Both the position numbers and the translations under genes were made by a program. 64,000 nucleotides of DNA from Gordonia sediminis (GTDB taxonomy: Bacteria > Actinomycetota > Actinomycetes > Mycobacteriales > Mycobacteriaceae). This document shows positions 35,890 to 47,707 of the stretch, piece by piece. The notes under the pieces are model-generated. The model saw only the letters and a program-made list of their open reading frames with translations. It did not search any database and had not been told where the DNA came from. Numbering within the stretch: the stretch's first letter is position 1; each line of letters starts with the position of its first letter. The stretch spans positions 372,001-436,000 of the forward strand of contig RZUM01000004.1 in the NCBI GenBank assembly GCA_004193205.1. Direction: 5' to 3'.

Positions 35890-37361
35890 CGCAGATCCTG
35901 CTCGGCCGACGAATCGGAGTCGACCGGGAGTCCCCGACGCAGGCGACGCGCCTGTTTACGCTCGGCAGCCCCGACCCGTTCGTTGTGCTCGAGCCGGATA
36001 TCGGTGCCGCGGCCGGTCATCGGGACCTCCTCGCCCATCGGCGTGGTCGGTTCCCAATCGAAGGTCATGTCACCGATGGTGACCGGCGCACCCGGGACGG
36101 CCCCCAGACGCACCAGTTCGTCCTCGACACCGAGCCGGTTGAGTCGGTCGGCGAGATATCCCACCGCCTCGTCGTTGTCGAACTGCGTCTGCGCGATCCA
36201 CCGCTCCGGACGGGTGCCCCGCACGATGAACCCACCCTCGACCTCGGGATCGGATGCCACTGTGAATTCGGTCTCGTCGATGGCCTTGGGGCGGATGATC
36301 TGCCGACGCGCCACCGGCTTCGGGTGGCTCTCGCGGTAGTCGGCCACCAGCTTCGCCAACGCGAACGTCAGCTCCCGCAGGCCCTGATGGGACACCGCCG
36401 AGATCCGGAAGACGGGCCAACCGCGCTGCGCCAGTTCGGGTTCCACGAGGTCGGCGAGGTCGGCGGCGTCGGGTACGTCGATCTTGTTGAGGATGACCAC
36501 GCGGGGTCGCGAGGCCAGGTCGCCGAGTCCGTGGTCGGCGTCGAGCGCCGGACGGTAGGCGGCCAGTTCCGCCTCGAGCGCGTCGATGTCGGAGATCGGG
36601 TCCCGACCGGGTTCGAGGGTGGCGCAGTCGACGACGTGGGCGAGCACCGCACAGCGCTCGAGGTGACGCAGGAACTCGAGGCCGAGTCCGCGGCCTGTGG
36701 AGGCTCCGGGGATGAGTCCGGGGACGTCGGCGATGGTGAATACGTCGCCGGCGGTCTGGACGACACCGAGGTTCGGGGCGAGCGTGGTGAACGGGTAGTC
36801 GGCGATCTTGGGTTTCGCCGCCGACAGTACCGAAACCAGCGACGACTTACCCGCGGACGGGAATCCGACCAGGCCGACGTCGGCGACCGATTTCAGTTCG
36901 AGGACGAGGTCGCGGTGCTGTCCCTCCTCGCCCAGCAGGGCGAATCCGGGGGCCTTGCGCGCCTTCGACGCAAGCGACGCGTTGCCCAGGCCACCGCGAC
37001 CGCCCTGGGCGGCCTCGAAGGTCGTGCCCTCGCCGACCAGGTCGGCCAGGATGGAGCCGTCGCCGTCGAGCACAACGGTGCCGTCGGGAACCTTCAGCAC
37101 CAGGTCCTCACCGGTGGCGCCGTCACGGTTGTCACCCATACCGGGCTTGCCGTTGGAGGCCTTGGCGTGCGGCCGGAAATGGAAGTCGAGCAGCGTGTGC
37201 ACCTGCGGGTCGACGACGAGACGCACCGAACCGCCGTTTCCGCCGTTTCCGCCGTCGGGACCGCCGAGCGGCTTGAACTTCTCGCGGTGCACCGACGAGC
37301 AGCCGTGGCCGCCGTTACCCGCGGCGACGTGAATCGTCACGCGGTCGACGAACCGGGACAT
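35886..37361 (-). CDS. obgE: GTPase Obg/CgtA
   Basis: Essential ribosome-assembly and stress GTPase. Glycine-rich Obg domain (1-158; [12 protein letters not shown]), G domain with P-loop [10 protein letters not shown], switch region [19 protein letters not shown] and NKID, then a C-terminal OCT domain and an Arg-rich tail. Length 491 is normal for Mycobacteriales. Follows rplU-rpmA on the same strand across a hairpin at 37390-37427. Confidence 0.97.
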   Translation of the reverse strand: MSRFVDRVTIHVAAGNGGHGCSSVHREKFKPLGGPDGGNGGNGGSVRLVVDPQVHTLLDFHFRPHAKASNGKPGMGDNRDGATGEDLVLKVPDGTVVLDGDGSILADLVGEGTTFEAAQGGRGGLGNASLASKARKAPGFALLGEEGQHRDLVLELKSVADVGLVGFPSAGKSSLVSVLSAAKPKIADYPFTTLAPNLGVVQTAGDVFTIADVPGLIPGASTGRGLGLEFLRHLERCAVLAHVVDCATLEPGRDPISDIDALEAELAAYRPALDADHGLGDLASRPRVVILNKIDVPDAADLADLVEPELAQRGWPVFRISAVSHQGLRELTFALAKLVADYRESHPKPVARRQIIRPKAIDETEFTVASDPEVEGGFIVRGTRPERWIAQTQFDNDEAVGYLADRLNRLGVEDELVRLGAVPGAPVTIGDMTFDWEPTTPMGEEVPMTGRGTDIRLEHNERVGAAERKQARRLRRGLPVDSDSSAEQDLR

Positions 37362-37389
37362 GCGAGGTACTTCCTCTCTCGAAATGCAA

Positions 37390-37427
37390 ACAGGGCGGGA
37401 GGGTTACCGTGACCCTGCCCGCCCTGT
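37390..37427 (-). terminator. Hairpin terminator after rpmA
   Basis: A 10-bp stem (ACAGGGCGGG with CCCGCCCTGT) continues after a single bulged G into a 5-bp stem (AGGGT/ACCCT) with a 7-nt loop. On the minus strand a T-rich patch follows. It lies between rpmA and obgE, so it probably ends or attenuates the rplU-rpmA transcript. Confidence 0.75.
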
Positions 37428-37455
37428 CGGAGCTGTGCTCGAAAAACGTCCGGGA

Positions 37456-37719
37456 TCAGACCGCGGTGGTCTCCGGGACGATGTTGACGGTCTTGCGGCC
37501 GCGCTTGGTGCCGAACTCGACGGCGCCCGCAGCCAGGGCGAACAGGGTGTCGTCGCCGCCGCGACCGACGTTGACGCCCGGGTGGAACTTGGTGCCGCGC
37601 TGACGGATCAGGATCTCACCGGCGCTGACCTGCTGACCACCGAAGCGCTTCACGCCGAGGCGCTTGGCATTGGAATCGCGACCGTTGCGCGAGCTGGACG
37701 CGCCCTTCTTATGTGCCAT
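37456..37719 (-). CDS. rpmA: 50S ribosomal protein L27 (bL27)
   Basis: An 87-residue L27 starting [16 protein letters not shown], whose N-terminus reaches the peptidyl-transferase centre, and containing [22 protein letters not shown] precedes the ATG. Paired with rplU as in nearly all bacteria. Confidence 0.98.
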   Translation of the reverse strand: MAHKKGASSSRNGRDSNAKRLGVKRFGGQQVSAGEILIRQRGTKFHPGVNVGRGGDDTLFALAAGAVEFGTKRGRKTVNIVPETTAV

Positions 37720-37755
37720 CTCTGCAGTCCTCCTGAGGTACGTGCGGGAATCGGT

Positions 37756-38067
37756 TTACTTGATACCGGTGACCTTGAGGACCGTCAGCTTCTGACGGTG
37801 GCCCTGGCGCTTGTGGTAGCCGGTCTTGTTCTTGAACTTGTGGATGCGGATCTTCGGGCCCTTGACGTGCTCGACGACCTCACCGGTCACCGAGATCTTC
37901 GCGAGCTGGTCCGCATCGGTGGTGAGGGTCGAACCGTCGACGACCAGGGCCACCGGCAGGCTGACGGTGCTGCCCGGCTCGCTGTCGATCTTCTCGACCT
38001 TCACAATGTCGCCCTCAGCGACCTTGTACTGCTTACCGCCGGTCTTGACGATCGCGTACGTTGCCAT
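37756..38067 (-). CDS. rplU: 50S ribosomal protein L21 (bL21)
   Basis: A 103-residue L21 ([16 protein letters not shown] ... [17 protein letters not shown]). The frame is open for 32 codons upstream of the ATG at 38065-38067, but that ATG is the universal L21 start and has AAGAGGACAG in front of it. First gene of rplU-rpmA; promoter expected in 38068-38370. Confidence 0.98.
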   Translation of the reverse strand: MATYAIVKTGGKQYKVAEGDIVKVEKIDSEPGSTVSLPVALVVDGSTLTTDADQLAKISVTGEVVEHVKGPKIRIHKFKNKTGYHKRQGHRQKLTVLKVTGIK

Positions 38068-38370
38068 CGAAGCTGTCCTCTTAACTCGTCTCTCGGACCC
38101 GCGGTGCCGATGTCGGCACCGGGGTGTTCTGGTGGTGCGTGCCTGGCGCGGACCGCACGACATTCCCGATCCTGCGCCGGGGAGTCACTACGGAACACAC
38201 CAGATGCCTGCCGACGGATCTCACGTGGCCGATCGGGAGACCAGACGAATCCCGGTTCCGGGCACAGCGCGAACCCTCCGCGGAAGGCGACCAAACAAGA
38301 TTACGGGACCGCCGCCAGTCGGGTCAAACTCGCTTCGCCCGCCCCGACCGGGCTATTGCGGTCACCGTGA

Positions 38371-41300
38371 TCACTGCTCGGCGGGCGGCGGACCGGCGGG
38401 TCGTCCCGCGGTGCGTCGGCGGGGCCGTCGCCGTACCGCGACCGCTGCCTCCGACGTCGTCGAACCGCCGATCGGCCCGAACGTGGTGAGTGGTGCCGCG
38501 GATGCCCCACTCTCGCCGGTCATGACGATCGGCTCGGACGTCGTCGGCGGCGCGGCGGCCTGGCGTACGACCCGGCGCCGACGCCTGGTCGCGGCCTTGA
38601 CGGCGGTTGGCTCGGGTTCCGTCGCCGCAACTTCGGGTTCCGTCGCCGCAACTTCGGGTTCCGTCGCCGCGGGCTCGGGTTCCGTCGCCTCGGGCTCGGG
38701 TGCCGTCGCCGCACCTTCGGGTTCCGTCGCCGCAACTTCGGGTGCCGTCGGTGTGGGTTCGGGTGCCGTCGCCGACCCGGTCACGGCCTGCTCGTCGTGC
38801 TCATGGTCGTGGTCGTGGTCGTGCTCGTGGATATGGGCAGCCATGGCGCGGAACATCGGGTGTTCGGCCGGGTTGTGTGCCGGCTTGTGCGTCTCCGGCG
38901 CCGATTCGTTCTTCCGCCGACCACGTCGTGAGCGCTTGCCGCCGTCGCTACGGCCGACGTCGTCGGGACGCACCTCCACGGGGTTCGCGTGCACGACGAT
39001 CCCGCGGCCCGCGCAATGCGAGCAGGTCGTCGAGAACGCCTCGAGCAGCCCGGTGCCGAGCCGCTTCCGCGTCATCTGGACCAGACCCAGCGACGTCACC
39101 TCGGACACCTGATGTCGGGTCCGATCGCGGGCGAGCGACTCGGTAAGGCGCCGCAACACCAGGTCGCGGTTCGACTCGAGCACCATGTCGATGAAGTCGA
39201 CGATGATCATGCCGCCGATGTCGCGCAGGCGCATCTGCCGCACGATCTCCTCGGCGGCCTCGAGGTTGTTGCGCGTGACCGTTTCCTCGAGATTGCTGCC
39301 GGAGCCGGTGAACTTTCCGGTGTTCACGTCGATGACCGTCATGGCCTCGGTGTGCTCGATGATCAGCGTGCCGCCCGACGGCAGCCACACCTTGCGTTCG
39401 AGCGCCTTCGCCAGCTGCTCGTCGATGCGGTGCACCACGAAGGAATCGGGCGCGTCGGCGTGCTGCTTGGAGAACCGTTCCACTCGGTCCATGAGATCCG
39501 GCGCGACCGCGTTGATGTAGCGCTCGACGAGATTCCAGGCCTTCTGCCCCTCGACGACCAGCTTCTTGAAGTCCTCGTTGAACAGGTCGCGCACCACGCG
39601 CACCAGCAGGTCCGGCTCTTCGTAGAGCGCCTGCGGCGCCGAGGAACCGTTGCCGGACTTGGCCTTTTCGACCGCGACGTCGATGTCCTTCCACTTCTTC
39701 TCGAGCCGCTCGATGTCGGCGGCGAGATCGTCGGCGCTGACACCCTCGGACGCGGTGCGGATGATGACGCCGGCGTCCTCGGGCACCAGTTTGCCGAGGA
39801 TGCTCTTCAGTCGCTTGCGCTCGACGTCGGGCAGTTTGCGGCTGATGCCGGTCGACGAACCGCCGGGCACGTAGACCAGGTAGCGGCCCGCGAGCGAGAT
39901 CTGGGTGGTCAGCCGGGCTCCCTTGTGGCCCACGGGATCCTTGCTGACCTGGACGAGCACGTTGTCGCCGGGCTTGAGGGCCTGTTCGATCTTGCGCGAC
40001 CCGCCGTCGAGTCCGGCGGCGTCCCAGTTGACCTCGCCCGCGTACAGCACGCCATTGCGGCCGCGACCGATGTCGACGAATGCGGCCTCCATTCCCGGCA
40101 GGACGTTCTGCACCCGTCCGAGGTAGATGTTGCCGACCATCGACGACGACGTCTCCGTGGTCACGAAGTGCTCGACGAGCACACCGTCCTCGAGCACCGC
40201 CACCTGCGTGTAGTCCTCGACCGGGATCGCCGAGTCGGACCCACCATTGCCCTCGGCGACGATGCTGTTGTTGGCGCTGCGCTCACGCACCACCATCACG
40301 CGTTCGACGGCCTCGCGGCGGGCCAGGAACTCCGACTCGCTGAGGATGGGCGGCCGGCGACGGCCCGCATCCCGACCGTCACGACGGCGCTGACGCTTGG
40401 CTTCGAGGCGGGTCGACCCCGAGATGCCCTGCACCTCGTCGCGCGCCCGCTTGCTGCGGGGCTCCCGCTCGTGAACGACGGTGTTGGGCGGGTCGTCGGG
40501 TGCGGTCTCGTCGGCATCTCCGCCGCCCTTGCGACGACGACGACGCCGGCGGCGCTTCGACGACGATTCGCCGTCCTCGGCACCGGCGGTCTCCTCGGAC
40601 TCGTCGGATTCCTCCGCGCCGGCAGTCTCCGACTCGGCGGCTTCTTCGGTGCCCTCGTCGGTCGTCGCGGCCTTGCGTGACTTCTTGCCGGACGGACGCT
40701 CGTAGTCCTCGTCGGTCGAGGCTGCCGCCTCCTCCTCGGTCGACGACTCGTCGCCGCCCGGGCCCTCGCCCTGATCGCCGCGACCCCGGCCGCGGCCGCG
40801 CCGACCCCGACGCCGACGACGCGCGCCGCGGTCCCCGTCGCCGGACTCGTCCTCGGCGGCGGTGGGCTCCTCTGCGGTGGGTTCGGCGCTCTCTTCGGCC
40901 CGTGACGGGCGCGCGACGGGTTCGACGGCCTGCGGCGAGAGGAACAGGGGCTGTGCCGCGACCGTCTCGGTCGCGGAGATGGGTCGGTGCTGGGTCTCGT
41001 CGATGGCCGAGAAGAGCGTCGGCGTCTCCACCTCGGGAGCGCTCGCCTGCTCGACCGGTGTCTCCTCGGCGGTGACCTCCGCCACGACCTCCGCAGCGGG
41101 CTGTTCGGTCGGCGCCTCTTCGGCGGCCGGCTGCTCGACCGGCGCCTCTTCGGCCACCGGCTGTTCGGTCGGCGCCTCTTCGGCCACCGGCTGCTCGACC
41201 GGCGCCTCTTCGGCCACCGGCTGCTCGACCGGCGCCTCTTCGGCCACCGGCTGCTCGACCGGAACCTCGGAGGTGGGCTCGGCCACCTCCGCTGCCTGGG

Positions 41301-41565
41301 CCTCAGGTGTCTCGGCGGCGGCCGCCTCTTCGGCCTCTGCCTGGCCGCGGACCCGATCGGCCACCGCCTGCGCGACCTCGCGGTCGATGCTGGATTGGGG
41401 GCTGCGCGTCTCCACGCCCAGTTCGGACAGGTGCGCGAGCACTTGACGGCTGGTCAGACCCAAGGTTCTGGCCAGGGCGTGCACACGAAGCCTGCTGGGA
41501 AATTCGAAATCCTCCGCCGATGTTGACGCTGCGTTCGCGTCAGCCGGCGACCCGTTGTCGGTCAC
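38371..41565 (-). CDS. rne: Ribonuclease E/G family endoribonuclease
   Basis: The main endoribonuclease of mRNA decay and rRNA processing. The catalytic core is central: an S1 domain ([20 protein letters not shown]), the DNase I-like part with [13 protein letters not shown], and the zinc link CSHCAGRG. The core is flanked by long disordered arms. The N-terminal arm (1-400) has a short helical domain, then [10 protein letters not shown] decapeptide repeats and Arg/Lys-rich RNA-binding patches; the C-terminal arm has a His/Asp run ([12 protein letters not shown]) and AATEPE repeats. At 1064 residues it is of normal mycobacterial type. Confidence 0.96.
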   Translation of the reverse strand: MTDNGSPADANAASTSAEDFEFPSRLRVHALARTLGLTSRQVLAHLSELGVETRSPQSSIDREVAQAVADRVRGQAEAEEAAAAETPEAQAAEVAEPTSEVPVEQPVAEEAPVEQPVAEEAPVEQPVAEEAPTEQPVAEEAPVEQPAAEEAPTEQPAAEVVAEVTAEETPVEQASAPEVETPTLFSAIDETQHRPISATETVAAQPLFLSPQAVEPVARPSRAEESAEPTAEEPTAAEDESGDGDRGARRRRRGRRGRGRGRGDQGEGPGGDESSTEEEAAASTDEDYERPSGKKSRKAATTDEGTEEAAESETAGAEESDESEETAGAEDGESSSKRRRRRRRRKGGGDADETAPDDPPNTVVHEREPRSKRARDEVQGISGSTRLEAKRQRRRDGRDAGRRRPPILSESEFLARREAVERVMVVRERSANNSIVAEGNGGSDSAIPVEDYTQVAVLEDGVLVEHFVTTETSSSMVGNIYLGRVQNVLPGMEAAFVDIGRGRNGVLYAGEVNWDAAGLDGGSRKIEQALKPGDNVLVQVSKDPVGHKGARLTTQISLAGRYLVYVPGGSSTGISRKLPDVERKRLKSILGKLVPEDAGVIIRTASEGVSADDLAADIERLEKKWKDIDVAVEKAKSGNGSSAPQALYEEPDLLVRVVRDLFNEDFKKLVVEGQKAWNLVERYINAVAPDLMDRVERFSKQHADAPDSFVVHRIDEQLAKALERKVWLPSGGTLIIEHTEAMTVIDVNTGKFTGSGSNLEETVTRNNLEAAEEIVRQMRLRDIGGMIIVDFIDMVLESNRDLVLRRLTESLARDRTRHQVSEVTSLGLVQMTRKRLGTGLLEAFSTTCSHCAGRGIVVHANPVEVRPDDVGRSDGGKRSRRGRRKNESAPETHKPAHNPAEHPMFRAMAAHIHEHDHDHDHEHDEQAVTGSATAPEPTPTAPEVAATEPEGAATAPEPEATEPEPAATEPEVAATEPEVAATEPEPTAVKAATRRRRRVVRQAAAPPTTSEPIVMTGESGASAAPLTTFGPIGGSTTSEAAVAVRRRPRRRTAGRPAGPPPAEQ
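41101..41262 (-). repeat. 30-bp tandem repeat in rne N-terminal arm
   Basis: Five consecutive 30-bp units at 41101, 41131, 41161, 41191 and 41221, plus a partial sixth, encode [10 protein letters not shown] decapeptides of the RNase E arm. The units at 41191 and 41221 are identical. A second, 21-bp repeat (about 38618-38765) encodes the AATEPEV heptads at the other end of the gene. Confidence 0.9.
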
Positions 41566-41954
41566 TCAGTCTCCTCGAGCCCCCGGGCGCGTCGGGCTGA
41601 CGCGGCCACGCGAGGGCTTCACTCTGTGTCCCGGTCACTGGTGGACCGGTGTTGTGTGGTCTTCGCGTCCTCTCTGCACCGGCTGCTGCCGGTAGCGAGA
41701 CGACGCCTTGCGTTGTTGACGACCTGCTCCGGCCACGTCTTCCACACCATCGGGTCGCGGACCATGGCCCGCCGTCCGGCTGCCGGAGGCAATCGGACCT
41801 CGATGGGGAAGACGGGCATCGGGGGTAACCGACGCCGAAGGTGTCATCCGGTCGCCGGCGACAGAGCGTGCCACCGACAACTGACCAAGTATCCCACACA
41901 GCGAGGAGTTCCCCGCACACTATGCGGCGTTTCGCCGACGACGGCGGGCTCGCA
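41566..41954. other. Leader and promoter region of rne
   Basis: No gene is supported; short open frames lack ribosome sites and family features. The region lies between the rne start and the ndk terminator. A long 5' leader would be expected for RNase E, whose mRNA is autoregulated in other bacteria, but I see no specific conserved structure. Confidence 0.5.
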
Positions 41955-41975
41955 CACCCGGCGACGAGCCGGGTG
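41955..41975 (-). terminator. Hairpin downstream of ndk
   Basis: CACCCGGC-GACGA-GCCGGGTG forms a perfect 8-bp stem with a 5-nt loop, about 20 bp past the ndk stop. There is no clear U-tract, as is common in high-GC actinobacteria. Confidence 0.65.
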
Positions 41976-41993
41976 ACAACGGATGTCGGGAGG

Positions 41994-42416
41994 TCAGGCG
42001 CCCAGGTCGGGGAACCAGAGCGCGATCTCGCGTTCGGCCGATTCCGGCGAGTCCGAACCGTGGACCAGGTTGTTCTGAGTGCTCAGCGCGTAGTCCCCGC
42101 GGATTGTTCCCGGGACCGCCTTCTCGACCGGGTCGGTGCCGCCGGCGATCTGGCGGAAGGCCGCGACCGCTCGCGGACCCTCGAGGACTGCCGCGACCAG
42201 CGGACCGGAGGTGATGAACTCGAGCAGCGCCGGGTAGAACGGCTTGCCCTCGTGCTCGGCGTAATGGCCGCGCGCGACCTCGTCGCTGACCGTCTTGAGT
42301 TCGAGCGCCACCAGGGTCAGGCCCTTGCGTTCGATCCGGCCGATGATGTCGCCGACGAGAGACCGGGCCACGCCGTCGGGCTTGATGAGTACCAGAGTCC
42401 GTTCAGTCACGAGCAC
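41994..42416 (-). CDS. ndk: Nucleoside diphosphate kinase
   Basis: Balances NTP pools by phosphotransfer from [18 protein letters not shown] at the N-terminus and the active-site histidine region [15 protein letters not shown] are intact; 140 residues is normal. Order rne-ndk-(DUF4233)-folC-valS matches mycobacteria, here with an extra secreted-protein gene inserted. Confidence 0.97.
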   Translation of the reverse strand: MLVTERTLVLIKPDGVARSLVGDIIGRIERKGLTLVALELKTVSDEVARGHYAEHEGKPFYPALLEFITSGPLVAAVLEGPRAVAAFRQIAGGTDPVEKAVPGTIRGDYALSTQNNLVHGSDSPESAEREIALWFPDLGA

Positions 42417-42467
42417 ACTCTATCCGCTGGCGCCGCGGCGCCCGGGGGGCGCACCGCCCGAGATAAA

Positions 42468-42899
42468 TCAGGGGCAGTACTCGCCGGCCACGGCGAAGAA
42501 GCCGTAGTCGAAGAGGTTCCCCGACCGGGCACGCGGGTCGACGACGACCTGCACGCATCCCCCCGGCGTGGCCAGCGCGTCCTGCAGCGCCATGTCGAAC
42601 TGGGCGGCCAGCGCGAGATTGGCGGGCCGGTACTGCTCGGGAACCGGGAGCGAGGCGATCGCCTCGGGCAACCTCATCGACGCCGCCCGCTCGGTGACCG
42701 CACGGGTCGCGAGGTAGCTGTACTCCCCCTCGGCGACGGGCACCGGCGCGTCCGCGGTCGGGACCTCGGCGGTCGGGACGTCGACGGGTCCCGGTTCGGG
42801 TGTGGCGTATGCCGTCCCGGCGGCGAACGGAAGCACGGTCAGAGCACCGGCCACCGCGGCGGCGCCCAAGGGTCGACGAAATCGGGTGATCACAGACAA
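42468..42899 (-). CDS. Small secreted protein of unknown function
   Basis: A 143-residue protein with a clear signal peptide: basic start (ITRFRRP), hydrophobic core (LGAAAVAGALTVLPFAAG) and a cleavage site near TAYA-TPE. The mature part begins Pro/Val/Ala-rich, then a compact domain with two cysteines (GGCVQ and the near-terminal GEYCP), likely one disulfide. Two aromatic segments (YGFFAV, EYSYL) are present. No family recognised. It is an insertion between ndk and DUF4233 compared with M. tuberculosis. Confidence 0.72.
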   Translation of the reverse strand: MSVITRFRRPLGAAAVAGALTVLPFAAGTAYATPEPGPVDVPTAEVPTADAPVPVAEGEYSYLATRAVTERAASMRLPEAIASLPVPEQYRPANLALAAQFDMALQDALATPGGCVQVVVDPRARSGNLFDYGFFAVAGEYCP

Positions 42900-43036
42900 G
42901 CGTTTCCCTCACAGCATGATTGCGGACTCCGGACGGGGGACGCACACATGCGTCGCTCCCCCGAAGCGCCATTGTCACAGTCCCCGGCCCGGAAATCGAG
43001 GCTGGGACGGTCACGGTCGCGCAACACCCGAGGCGA

Positions 43037-43438
43037 TCAGGTGTCTAGCGGTTCCTGTCCCGGCAGCATCCCTTTGGAGATGCGGACCTCGACATCGTGT
43101 TTCACGTAGGCGATGTAGACCCAGACGCACCCGAAGATGACGCCGATCACCGCGATCGACCAGTGCAGGAATCCGCCCGCGATCACCAGGATCTGTAGCG
43201 CCAGATCGAGTTTCAGAGCGTACGGACGCCCCTGCAGTCCCGTCGCGACGATGTGGGCGGCCACCACGAAAGCGAGGTAACCACCCGACAACCACGTCAG
43301 GCCCGAGCCGATGTTGGCCACGATGGGGAACGCCAGGAACAAGACGATGACCTCGAGGACGAGCGTCCCCGCCATGACGCCGCGCAGACCCTTCCACGGG
43401 TCGTTGGCCGGCGGACTGAAGCGGACCTCGTCTGTCAT
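43037..43438 (-). CDS. DUF4233 membrane protein
   Basis: A 133-residue protein with four predicted membrane helices (around 20-40, 45-66, 78-92, 93-113) after a PWKGLRGVMAGTLVLE start. It corresponds to Rv2446c and always follows folC in Mycobacteriales. The ATG overlaps the folC stop as ATGA, so translation is coupled. Function unknown. Confidence 0.88.
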   Translation of the reverse strand: MTDEVRFSPPANDPWKGLRGVMAGTLVLEVIVLFLAFPIVANIGSGLTWLSGGYLAFVVAAHIVATGLQGRPYALKLDLALQILVIAGGFLHWSIAVIGVIFGCVWVYIAYVKHDVEVRISKGMLPGQEPLDT

Positions 43439-45039
43439 GAGGGCTCCTTGCCGAAGAGGGTCCGGCCCGCACCGGCGGTGACCACCGATCCGGTGATCAC
43501 CACCCCCGCCCCCGCGACGGGCTCCCCGTCGGACTCCTCGGCGAGCCCGATCGCGGTTTCCACGGCATCGGGCAGAAAGGGCGTCACGACGACACGGTCC
43601 TCTCCGTAGATCGGTCGGGCGATCTCGGCGAGGGTGTCGGTGTCGAGGGCCCGCGGCGAACCGTTGTTGGTCAGCACGATCATGTCGAACACCGGCTCGA
43701 GTGCCTCGAGAACCCCTTCGGCGTCCTTGTCCCCCAGCACCCCGATCACCCCGACGAGGCGCCGGAAGTCGAACTCCTCGGCGAGTGCCTGGGCCAGGGC
43801 GGCCGCCCCGTGCGGGTTGTGGGCGGCGTCGACGAACACCGTGGGCGCGCTGCGCACCCGTTCGAGACGTCCCGGGCTGGTCACCGATGCGAAACCGGAC
43901 CGGATCGCGTCGATGTCGAGTTGCCGATCGGCACCGGCCCCGAAGAAGGCCTCGACGGCGGCGAGCGCCAGGACGGCGTTGGACGCCTGATGGGCGCCGT
44001 GCAGCGGGAGATAGATCTCGTCGTAGACACCGCCGAGTCCCTGCAGCCGCAGCATCTGACCACCGACCGCGGTGACCGAGTCGAGCACCGCGAACTCCGA
44101 GTTCTGCCGCGCCACGATCGTGCCGGACTCGACGGTCTGCCGCAGCAGGACGTCCATCACCTCGGGCTCCTGATCGGCGATGATCGTCACCGGGTCGACC
44201 GGGACGAGCTCGTCGGACCCACCCTTCTTGATGATCCCCGCCTTCTCCGACGCGATGGCGGCCAACGTGTCGCCGAGGTAGTCGGCGTGGTCCATGGCGA
44301 CCGGCGTGATGACGGCGACGGTGGCATCGATGACATTGGTCGCGTCCCAGCGCCCACCCATCCCGGTCTCCACCACCGCCACGTCGACGGGGGCCTCGGC
44401 GAACACCGCATACGACATGGCGACGAGCACCTCGAACTTGCTCATCCGCGGTCCACCCGCGGCCGTCGACGAGTCGTCGACCATGGTGATGAACGGCTCG
44501 AGTTCGCGGTAGGTGTCGATATAGGTCCGGGCACCGATCGGGCGCCCGTCGACGGCGATGCGTTCGGTCACCCGCTGCAGGTGGGGGCTGGTGATCCGGC
44601 CGGTCCGACGGTGCAGCGCGATGAGGAGAGCGTCGATCATCCGGGTCACCGACGTCTTGCCGTTGGTTCCGGCGATGTGGATGGCCGGATAGCTGTGCTG
44701 CGGGGAACCGAGCAGATCCATCAACGTGGCGATCCGCGTCAGGGACGGCTCGATCTTCGTCTCCGGCCAGCGCGTATCGAGTTCGGCCTCGACCTCGGCG
44801 AGTTCGGCGAGAACGGCCGCGTCGTCGGCGGCGGCGTCGTGCTCGGCCCGGCCGGCGTCCTCGGCGTCGCTGTCCTCGGCCTCGCTGTAGTCGTCGGCGC
44901 TGTCCTCGTCGGCGGCGAGCAGCGCACCTAGGTGGTCGGTCGGCGCGGCTTCCACGGCTCCGAGGTGATCACGATCGAGGTCGTCGAGATCCTCGTCGGC
45001 GTCGCTGCCCGACCCGAGGTCGCGGTCGTCTCGGCTCAC
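43435..45039 (-). CDS. folC: Folylpolyglutamate/dihydrofolate synthase FolC
   Basis: Adds glutamates to folates and makes dihydrofolate. Mur-ligase-like ATP motif [14 protein letters not shown], substrate motif [25 protein letters not shown] and the C-terminal DAAHNPHGA are present. It starts at GTG (45037-45039), overlapping the valS stop. Before the catalytic part there are about 80 residues of Asp/Glu-rich sequence ([24 protein letters not shown]), so the total is 534 against about 430-490 in relatives. Confidence 0.95.
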   Translation of the reverse strand: MSRDDRDLGSGSDADEDLDDLDRDHLGAVEAAPTDHLGALLAADEDSADDYSEAEDSDAEDAGRAEHDAAADDAAVLAELAEVEAELDTRWPETKIEPSLTRIATLMDLLGSPQHSYPAIHIAGTNGKTSVTRMIDALLIALHRRTGRITSPHLQRVTERIAVDGRPIGARTYIDTYRELEPFITMVDDSSTAAGGPRMSKFEVLVAMSYAVFAEAPVDVAVVETGMGGRWDATNVIDATVAVITPVAMDHADYLGDTLAAIASEKAGIIKKGGSDELVPVDPVTIIADQEPEVMDVLLRQTVESGTIVARQNSEFAVLDSVTAVGGQMLRLQGLGGVYDEIYLPLHGAHQASNAVLALAAVEAFFGAGADRQLDIDAIRSGFASVTSPGRLERVRSAPTVFVDAAHNPHGAAALAQALAEEFDFRRLVGVIGVLGDKDAEGVLEALEPVFDMIVLTNNGSPRALDTDTLAEIARPIYGEDRVVVTPFLPDAVETAIGLAEESDGEPVAGAGVVITGSVVTAGAGRTLFGKEPS

Positions 45040-47681
45040 GACCCACCCAGGGTGGCCAGGGCGGCGCCGAGCCGTTCGACCTCTTCGGTCGCAACCCGCT
45101 GCCGATCCCGGATCTTCGCGACGACGTGGTCGGGTGCCTTGGCGAGGAACTGGTCGTTGCCGAGTTTCGCAGTGGTCGACGCCAATTCCTTCTCCGCGGA
45201 GGCCAGATCCTTGGCGAGCCGTTTGCGTTCGGCCTCGACGTCGACCGTGCCCGATGTGTCGATCCGCACGGTGACCGTCGCCGCGGACAAGCGCACGTCG
45301 ATGGTGGCGGTGGCCGCGAAATCGGTTCCTGCACTTTCCAACCGCGCCAACGAATCCAGATAGGGACGCGACTGGGCGAGACCGGCGGCGTCGAGTCCGT
45401 CGATCTCGGCCGCGACGCGTTGTCCGGGTCGCAGGCCCTGGTCGCTGCGGAACCGACGCACCTCGGTGATCAGGCGCTGCAGGTCGTCGATGTGCTGTGC
45501 GGCGGCACCGTCGGCAGCGGTCGTGTCGCTCGACGGCCACTGCGCTACCACCAGGGACTCTCCGCCGGTCAGCGAGGTCCACAACGCCTCGGTCACGAAC
45601 GGCATCACCGGGTGCAGCAGCCGCAGCAGCGGGTCGAGCACGTTGCCCAGTACCAGCGCCGTCGCCCGGGAGCGTGCGTCGTCGTTCTCGGCGAACTGCA
45701 CCTTGGCGAGTTCCAGATACCAGTCACAGACCTCGTCCCACGCGAAGTGATAGAGGGCCTCACACGCCTTGGAGAATTCGTAGGCCTCGAAGCCCGCGTC
45801 GACCTCCGCGAAGACCGCGTCGAGCCGGTCGAGAATCCAGCGGTCGGCGACGGTCAGCTCGGCACGGTCAGGCAGGTCCCCGATCACCGCGCCGTTCATC
45901 ATCGCGAACTTGGTGGCGTTGAAGAGTTTGGTGGCGAAGTTGCGCGACGACTGTGCGTGGTCCTCGCCGACGGAGATGTCGCTGCCGGGGTTGGCGCCGC
46001 GGGCCAGGGTGAACCGCAGGGCGTCAGCGCCGAAACGCTCCACCCAGTCGAGCGGATCGATGCCGTTGCCCTTCGACTTCGACATCTTGCGCCCGTGCTC
46101 GTCACGCACCAGTCCGTGCAGGAACAGGTTGTGGAACGGCACCGTCCTGCCCTCGCCGAGCTGCGCCCCGACGTAGGTGCCGAACATCATCATCCGGGCC
46201 ACCCAGAAGAACAGGATGTCGTAGCCGGTGACCAGGACCGAGGTCGGATAGAACTTCGCGAGGTCAGGGGTCTTCTCGGGCCAGCCGAGAGTGGAGAACG
46301 GCCACAGACCCGAGGAGAACCAGGTGTCGAGGACGTCGGTTTCCTGGACGTAGCCCTCGGGTACCTGCTCGTCTGGTCCGAGGCAGACGGCCTCGCCGTC
46401 GGGGCCGTACCAGATGGGGATGCGATGGCCCCACCACAGCTGCCGTGAGATGCACCAGTCGTACATGTTGTCGACCCAGCCGAACCAGCGGGGTTCCATC
46501 GACGTCGGATGGATGACGGTGTCGCCGTCGCGGACCGCGTCGCCGGCGGCCTTCGCCAGCGACTCCACCTTGACCCACCACTGCATCGACAGGCGCGGCT
46601 CGATCGGCTCCCCGGTTCGTTCGGAATGTCCGACGCTGTGCAGGTACGGCCGAACCTCCTTGACGATGCGTCCCTGGTCGGCCAGCGCCTCGCGGACCTT
46701 GACCCGGGCCTCGAAGCGGTCCATGCCGTCGAAGACCGTGCCGGTGCCGGCGACGCGGGCCTCGGCGTCCATGATCGTGGGCATCGGCAGATCGTGCCGC
46801 TGCCCGATCGCGAAGTCGTTGGGGTCGTGGGCGGGGGTGATCTTCACTGCGCCGCTGCCGAATTCGGGGTCGACGTAGTCGTCGGCGATGACCGGGATCT
46901 TCCGGTCGACGAACGGGTGGTCGAGTTCGGTGCCGATCAGGTGGGCGTAGCGCTCGTCATCGGGGTGCACGGCGATCGCGGTGTCACCGAGCATCGTCTC
47001 GACACGGGTGGTGGCGACGACGATGTGCGGCTGCGCGTCGTCGAGGCTGCCGTAGCGGAAGCTGACCAGTTCGCCCTCGACGTCGGCGTAGCTGACCTCG
47101 ATGTCGCTGATCGCGGTCTTGAGCACCGGGGACCAGTTGACGAGCCGTTCCGCGCGGTAGATCAGCCCGTCGTCGTACATCTGCTTGAACACGGTGTGCA
47201 CGGCCCGCGACAGACCCTCGTCCATGGTGAAGCGTTCGCGCGACCAGTCCACGCCATCGCCGAGCCGACGCATCTGCTCGCCGATGTTGCCACCGATCTC
47301 GGCCTTCTCCGCCCAGACACGGTCGATGAACCCGTCGCGGCCGAGGTCGTCGCGGGTGCGGCCCTCGGTCGCGAGTTTGCGCTCGACCATCGTCTGCATG
47401 GCGATCGCGGCGTGGTCCATACCCGGCAGCCACAGCACCTCATAGCCCTGCATGCGGCGGCGACGCGACAGCGCGTCCATCAGGACGTGCTCGTAGGCGT
47501 GCCCCATGTGCAGCGATCCGTTGACATTGGGCGGCGGGATCACGATGGAGAACGCCGGGCGCTCGCTCGTCGCGTCGGCGGTGAAGTACCCGGCGTCGAC
47601 CCAGCCCTGATAGAGCCGAGCCTCGTGCTCGGCGGGATCCCAGGACTTCGGTAGCTCACGGGTGGGGTCGGCTTTGGTCAC
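45036..47681 (-). CDS. valS: Valyl-tRNA synthetase
   Basis: Class I synthetase of 881 residues. HIGH-type motif HMGH (58-61) after IPPPNVNGS, the CP1 editing domain, KMSKS in [15 protein letters not shown], anticodon-binding helices and the C-terminal ValS coiled coil (about 815-881) are all present. It precedes folC with a GTGA overlap. Confidence 0.97.
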   Translation of the reverse strand: MTKADPTRELPKSWDPAEHEARLYQGWVDAGYFTADATSERPAFSIVIPPPNVNGSLHMGHAYEHVLMDALSRRRRMQGYEVLWLPGMDHAAIAMQTMVERKLATEGRTRDDLGRDGFIDRVWAEKAEIGGNIGEQMRRLGDGVDWSRERFTMDEGLSRAVHTVFKQMYDDGLIYRAERLVNWSPVLKTAISDIEVSYADVEGELVSFRYGSLDDAQPHIVVATTRVETMLGDTAIAVHPDDERYAHLIGTELDHPFVDRKIPVIADDYVDPEFGSGAVKITPAHDPNDFAIGQRHDLPMPTIMDAEARVAGTGTVFDGMDRFEARVKVREALADQGRIVKEVRPYLHSVGHSERTGEPIEPRLSMQWWVKVESLAKAAGDAVRDGDTVIHPTSMEPRWFGWVDNMYDWCISRQLWWGHRIPIWYGPDGEAVCLGPDEQVPEGYVQETDVLDTWFSSGLWPFSTLGWPEKTPDLAKFYPTSVLVTGYDILFFWVARMMMFGTYVGAQLGEGRTVPFHNLFLHGLVRDEHGRKMSKSKGNGIDPLDWVERFGADALRFTLARGANPGSDISVGEDHAQSSRNFATKLFNATKFAMMNGAVIGDLPDRAELTVADRWILDRLDAVFAEVDAGFEAYEFSKACEALYHFAWDEVCDWYLELAKVQFAENDDARSRATALVLGNVLDPLLRLLHPVMPFVTEALWTSLTGGESLVVAQWPSSDTTAADGAAAQHIDDLQRLITEVRRFRSDQGLRPGQRVAAEIDGLDAAGLAQSRPYLDSLARLESAGTDFAATATIDVRLSAATVTVRIDTSGTVDVEAERKRLAKDLASAEKELASTTAKLGNDQFLAKAPDHVVAKIRDRQRVATEEVERLGAALATLGGS

Positions 47682-47707
47682 CCCACAATCTTAGGGAACG
47701 CCCATCC

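Noticed and set aside
43435-45582. 715-residue FolC reading from 45582
   Set aside because: The first 181 codons are Arg-rich antisense-like sequence overlapping valS; the GTGA overlap at 45036-45039 gives the natural start.
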